DNA of 64,000 bases, taken from assembly GCF_004798865.1 (NCBI RefSeq), contig NW_025335568.1:6455533-6519532 (forward strand), given 5' to 3'. The DNA is from Varanus komodoensis (lineage: Eukaryota > Chordata > Lepidosauria > Squamata > Varanidae). The notes beneath the pieces were generated by a model. That model was not told where the DNA came from, did not search any database, and saw nothing but the letters and a program-made list of their open reading frames with translations. The translations under genes were made by a program, and so were the position numbers. Shown piece after piece: positions 59,823 through 64,000 of this stretch (the stretch's first letter is position 1; every line of letters begins with the position of its first letter).

Positions 59823-61042
59823 AGAAAGAGAGAAAGTGGGTGGCAGAGAGAGAGAATGAAATAAAAGGGGTGAAGGAAGGAGAGGCCCTGCTAACTTTTG
59901 TCCTCGTTCCCATCTACCCCCAACTCTTGCCCCATCCACACCCTGTATGTGGTTCTTAGCTATTATCATCCAAACGTACTAAGTGTTCCATTCCTGTTGC
60001 AGAGAACTGGCTGATGTTTCCTCCAGCATCTAGCATCTATCCTGGGGACCACAAGCGTCCCCTGGCCTTGTTGGGCTAGTCTTTGCCTGAGTAATAGCAA
60101 AAGTCTGGCCTTGTTAGTCTGGCTATGCAGATATACCCATTTCGAGCTTTTCCACCTGTTCCCTTGTCTCTCTACCTGTTCATTTTCCTTCCAATCACTG
60201 CCTGCCCTTTCTGGAACAACAGTTCATTCTAAGTCCTGCCCCTATTTTGCTGTGCCAGCTACGCATCGCATTCTGGACTGCTGGCTGCCAATATTCCAGC
60301 ATTGACAAAAGGGCTAAGAGCAAAAAAGATTAAGAAACCACCACCATCTCCTCAGAAAGGGTGGCAATGCTGAGCTGGGGACTATGCTAATTTCAAGGTA
60401 CTTTGTTAATTGACTGATTTATGGTTGAGGAGTTGGGTGATCAATCCTGTACATCCCTAGGAGGGCTACCTGGCAGCCTGAATAATCAAGGGAAGTACTG
60501 GCTCAACACTGCCCATTTCATCCCTTTCTGTTTCCTTAAGGAAGCCTATCCACATTTTCATTCCACAACTGGTAGATTTCTAGAAGCAATTGGAACAGCA
60601 GTACGGTCAGCCACCTGTTGCTTTTTATAGTGGCATATTGCTGGGGGATATTAATTTCTCCTGAAAAGTATAGTACATGCTGTAATAACAAGGAAGATAA
60701 GATTTGATTTAGTGTGTTTCTTTCTGTGGACAGTATGTGTTATTCAGGAGCGATGCTCCTGCATTCTGATGGATGTCTTGCCATTTGGACATCTAAGCCA
60801 GAAGGCTGAAGAGCAATTTGCTAAGCATATGCTAAAACATCGTACTTTAAACTGTTGCACTTAAACATTATTTGCTGTGGATGGAAAGACAGGTGACCTA
60901 GCAAAAACCCTCATGCCCCAGCCCTCCTTTTGCATCAGGATGGGTATATAGTAAATGGTATGACTAAACAAATATAGTACTCTAGCTTTCCTGATTCTCA
61001 CCCAATAATTCAGTGTAGTAATCCAAATAGCAGCATATACAA
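59823..61042. other. No recognised feature
   Basis: 5' flank of the MYO1E-like exon if that is real. No other gene seen. Confidence 0.5.
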
Positions 61043-61185
61043 AGCTATGCATGAGTGGGAAATCCAGGTTCTAGTCCCAACGCAGCTATGAAGCTCTTTG
61101 GGTGATTTTGAGCTGGTCTCTGACTCTCAGCCTAACCTACCTCACAAGGCTGTTATGAGGATGAAAGGAAGAGCGGGGTGGGGGT
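61043..61185 (+). mobile_element. Sauria-type tRNA-derived SINE, 5'-truncated
   Basis: GCATGAGTGGGAAATCCAGG then TTCTAGTCCCAACGCAGCTA, GGTGATTTTGAGCTGGTCTC, ACCTACCTCACAAGGCTGTT. The A-box end is missing. Confidence 0.8.
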
Positions 61186-61929
61186 CTTTGGGGTTCCCAG
61201 CAAGAGGGGAAAATGTTGGTACATCAATGCAATGTGGCAGTGCTGATGTCAGGGGTTTAGACCTGCTCATCTTCCATCTGGTTGTTTGACATCTTTGGGA
61301 AGTAGTGTCTTCTTGCCTTTCATGTAGAGCAGGCAGCCTAGTCCCTGTGAAAAGAACAAATGGTCACAAGTCTGACATGAGAAGGGCAAAAATGAAAAGC
61401 TCGGAAGGTACAGGAGGGACAGCACTGAATCCTCCTAGATCCTCTTAAGAAAATTTGCTCTGAAGACAGATGCCACATATTGTAAATTAACATACTAGTT
61501 ATCAAGGTGCAATAGCTGAAAAACAATGCATTAATAGGAGAATCTAGTCAGGAAATGACCCTAAAATGTATAGCACATCCTGAGCGGCCAGCTTGGCTGA
61601 GGTATACTGAGAAGTGTAAGAGGGTTCCCTGTGCAGGAATGCCACTCTGTTTCCTGGGATTCGAACAAGGAACAAGGCTAGTCTTTCATGCTGTTGACTG
61701 ATGCAATGGCATCTCTGTTTGGTCAGCAGAGGCTGCTAACTCCAATGTCACGAAGGCTGTCTTTCTGCTCCAAGGCCAGTTTCCCCCGGGGGGGGGGGAG
61801 TTCAGCACCATGGAGAGCTCACAAAACTCAGATTCAATGCTAGAGCAGAGATACCGCTGCTTAGCACTGGAGAAGCCAGCCAGCATGCTCTGTTGCCCCA
61901 TCAACGTTTTGTGAATGGAAACTGAGAAA
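61186..61929. other. No recognised feature
   Basis: GGGATTCGAACAAGG near 61657 recalls a tRNA-SINE B box, but no A box lies at the right distance. Confidence 0.45.
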
Positions 61930-62820
61930 TATTTATGTATTAATTGATTATTTAACGTTTTTATATGCCGTCCCAATACTAAAAGTCTCTGGGAGGCTTA
62001 CAAAAAAAAAAAAAAGCAACCATATACAACAGTGAACATACAACACATGGCATCCGATAAATGATGATTAAAAACAAGGATAAAACCAATTAACTTTTAA
62101 AATCAAAGTCCAGGCTTAATTCAAGGTACTGGTAATCACCTATAAAGCCCTTAACAGCTTGGGATCTGGATACCTGAAGGAATGTCTTCTTCCATATTTG
62201 CCCTCCTGCCCCCTGAGATAGGCAGCAAAGGATCTCCTCCAGGAGCCCTCCGGGAGAGACATCAGGAGGCAAGGAACCCAGAGGAGGGCCTTCTCTGCAG
62301 TGGCACCCCATCTATGGAATGCGCTCCCCAGAGAGGTCTGCCTGGTGCTGTTGTTATTTGCTTTTCGGTGCCAGGCTAAGACCTTTTTATTTAAACAATG
62401 TTTTAACAACTCTTAATAATATCTATTGGTTTTAATTTTACAGCCATAGTGATTCTGGGTTTTAATTGCATTCTTTTATTATGCATAATGTTTATTTATT
62501 TTATGTGAGCCGTCCTGAGGCTATAAGCAATGGGGCGGCATACAAAACTTCTAAATAAATAAATAAATAAATAAAAACTGGGGAAATAAAAAGGTCTTCA
62601 CCTGATGTCAAAAAGAATAAAGTGCCAGTGCCAGGGGGACCTTCCTGGGGAGTGTGTTCCACAGTCAGGGTGCCACCGCTGAAAAGGCCCTTCTCCAAGT
62701 AGCTACCCTCCTAATTTCCTTCAACAAGGACCCCTGAAGAAGGACCTCTGCCTTAGATCTCAAGGGGCAGACAGGTGCATAGGGAAAAAGGAAGTCCTTC
62801 AGGTATCCAGGGACCAATAT
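61930..62820 (-). mobile_element. L2 LINE split by a second L2
   Basis: The low part (61930-62100) is a minus-strand L2 3' terminus (TATATGCCGTCCCAATACTA, then GTCTCTGGGAGGCTTACAAA). The high part (62576-62820) starts GGGGAAATAAAAAGGTCTTC and continues through the minus-strand L2 body (AGTGTGTTCCACAGTCAGGG). The two parts are colinear with the uninterrupted copy at 7552-8372, so they are one element interrupted by the plus-strand L2 at 62105-62575. Confidence 0.78.
62105..62575 (+). mobile_element. L2 LINE 3' end nested in another L2
   Basis: The plus strand codes the L2 C-terminus (FKVLVITYKALNSL-like near 62118, RRAFSAVAPHLWNALPREV near 62282-62340) and ends with the ACAAAACTTC motif and (AAAT)n at 62550-62575. 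Minus-strand L2 sequence flanks it on both sides. Confidence 0.85.
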
Positions 62821-63025
62821 CCATCACCAATTATCTCAGCATGTACATTTCGCATGTCAGTTCCCTTTGTCCAACATTTTCAGGCCCCGCACCAGCATGT
62901 GGGACACGAGGTGCCAACGTTGCATGTTAACACGACTTATGAAGTGGAAAGTGTCCACAGAGCGGTGTGACCATTGAAGGCTGGTGGGGCAGTTGATCCT
63001 TTGAGAGCCTTCATCTGAACTTGGA

Positions 63026-63094
63026 GGTTTTTTATGCTGCTGAATGGAGGTTAGCATAAATGGAGGTTGAAGGGTGGTTTTTTATGCTGCTGAA
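63026..63094 (+). repeat. Partial ~50-bp tandem duplication
   Basis: GGTTTTTTATGCTGCTGAA occurs at 63026-63044 and 63076-63094, and ATGGAGGTT recurs between them, so a ~50-bp unit was duplicated and then diverged. Confidence 0.7.
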
Positions 63095-63479
63095 CCTCTT
63101 TTGAGAATATGGTTCGGCACCGTGGTTAGCTCTTTTAAAGTTCAGACTCAACCAGAATGGATAAACTGCTGCATCACCTTTGAGTGACCAGTCACCTTTG
63201 CTATCCTTGCCTACTCAGGCTTATATTCCACACAGGACAGAATTTTTGTCCTTCTGACTTATCATCATAAATATGCCCACTTTCTAGAACTGGCTCAGAA
63301 CCACTGAGAAATGACTAGTATTTGGTTCCCTCTGGAAAATCTTCAGACCCAACTGGAAACAGGATTCCACCCAGTCACTACCTTCCAGGTATCAGCTTTA
63401 GTAAAGATATCAGTCTCTTGGTTCTTATCATAAAAAGCATGATTTCTGGGCACGAATCAGCTGTGAGTTAAAAAATATA

Positions 63480-63960
63480 ATAACAATAATAATATTTAGG
63501 GGTGAATGGGTGTGACTGTGTAGTTAATTATGAAGTCTTTCGTTATTAACCACACTTCTATGAACATACATAAGCCTAAATGGTCCATTACAGTTTAATT
63601 ATACAGCTATTAGAAGGAGAAAATTGCTAATGAAAACAACTATGACAAAGAACCTCCATCATTTGTACACAAAAGTCCCCAACCAACACAAAACATGCAA
63701 GATAGATATTTCCAAATATCTTAGCAAAACTGATGACTCCTCAAGGATTTTGGTATTCCGATTAATAGATTTGTTACCTTTATCAGACCTTTAATTATGC
63801 AAAGTTATGAGTGTGTTGGCATCAGAAAACCATTTTTGTACCATTTTAAATTAGATGGCTCGTTATGCAATGCAAATGGGGCAATTTCTTACACCTGAGC
63901 TCATTGTACGCCATCTGGGTGTTTGTTTCATTTTGTTTTGTTTTTATTTGTTTTGCCAAC
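63480..63960. promoter_or_regulatory. Candidate conserved noncoding stretch, 5' of the MYO1E-like exon
   Basis: Repeat-free to the window end, with TGTAGTTAATTATGAAGTCT, CAGTTTAATTATACAGCTAT and TCGTTATGCAATGCAAATGG (octamer-like ATGCAAAT). Inference only. Confidence 0.2.
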
Positions 63961-64000
63961 AGACTTTCAAATTTTTGTTAACCTTCAGGGTAAGGGCTTT

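Overview
The window looks like nuclear DNA of a squamate reptile (lizard or snake). Three repeat types are mixed together: BovB/RTE LINEs (3' end with a GTTGTTGTT run followed by a GACCCATCGCGACCCCATGG-like stretch), tRNA-headed SINEs of the Sauria type (GAGCCAGTGTGGYGYAGTGG... GGTTCTAGTCCC), and many CR1 and L2 LINE pieces. I cannot name the species. There is no bacterial, plasmid or organellar signature, no operon, and no CRISPR array.

The only host protein-coding sequence I can support is one exon on the minus strand at 59111-59257. It encodes the first 49 residues of a class I long-tailed myosin, most like MYO1E, starting MGSKG and ending MDDYIF. A GC/CpG-rich segment surrounds it and a GT dinucleotide follows its last codon. 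If it is a genuine first coding exon, transcription runs toward coordinate 1 and almost everything from 59110 down to 1 is one very large first intron, with 59420-64000 as 5' flank. The alternative is a partial retrocopy.

Layout: 1-3.5 kb is mostly unassigned. 4-13.4 kb holds RTE/BovB tails, an L2 with a 203-codon open frame, and a young-looking BovB insertion at 10782-11256 with a perfect 13-bp target duplication. 13.4-28 kb is sparse, with SINEs, a 59-bp tandem duplication, and an L2 inserted in a CR1 at 20.2 kb. 28.2-29.8 kb carries an unusually 5' piece of a CR1-like LINE. 34-43.6 kb has BovB, SINEs, a CR1 with reverse-transcriptase coding sequence (40.8-41.8 kb), a ~250-bp inverted repeat (42.3 kb) and an L2. 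46-55 kb has several CR1 pieces and two SINEs. 58.8-64 kb has the MYO1E-like exon, an L2-inside-L2 nest (61.9-62.8 kb) and AT-rich single-copy-looking DNA.

The LINEs are 5'-truncated, except that one CR1-like piece is internal. They look like the usual retroposition wreckage of an intron or gene desert. Several AT-rich, repeat-free stretches with TAAT-type motifs could be conserved noncoding elements, but that needs alignment. I found no previously undescribed biological system. The most useful leads are the MYO1E-like exon, the nested and target-duplicated insertions, the large inverted repeat, and two repeat families I could not classify.
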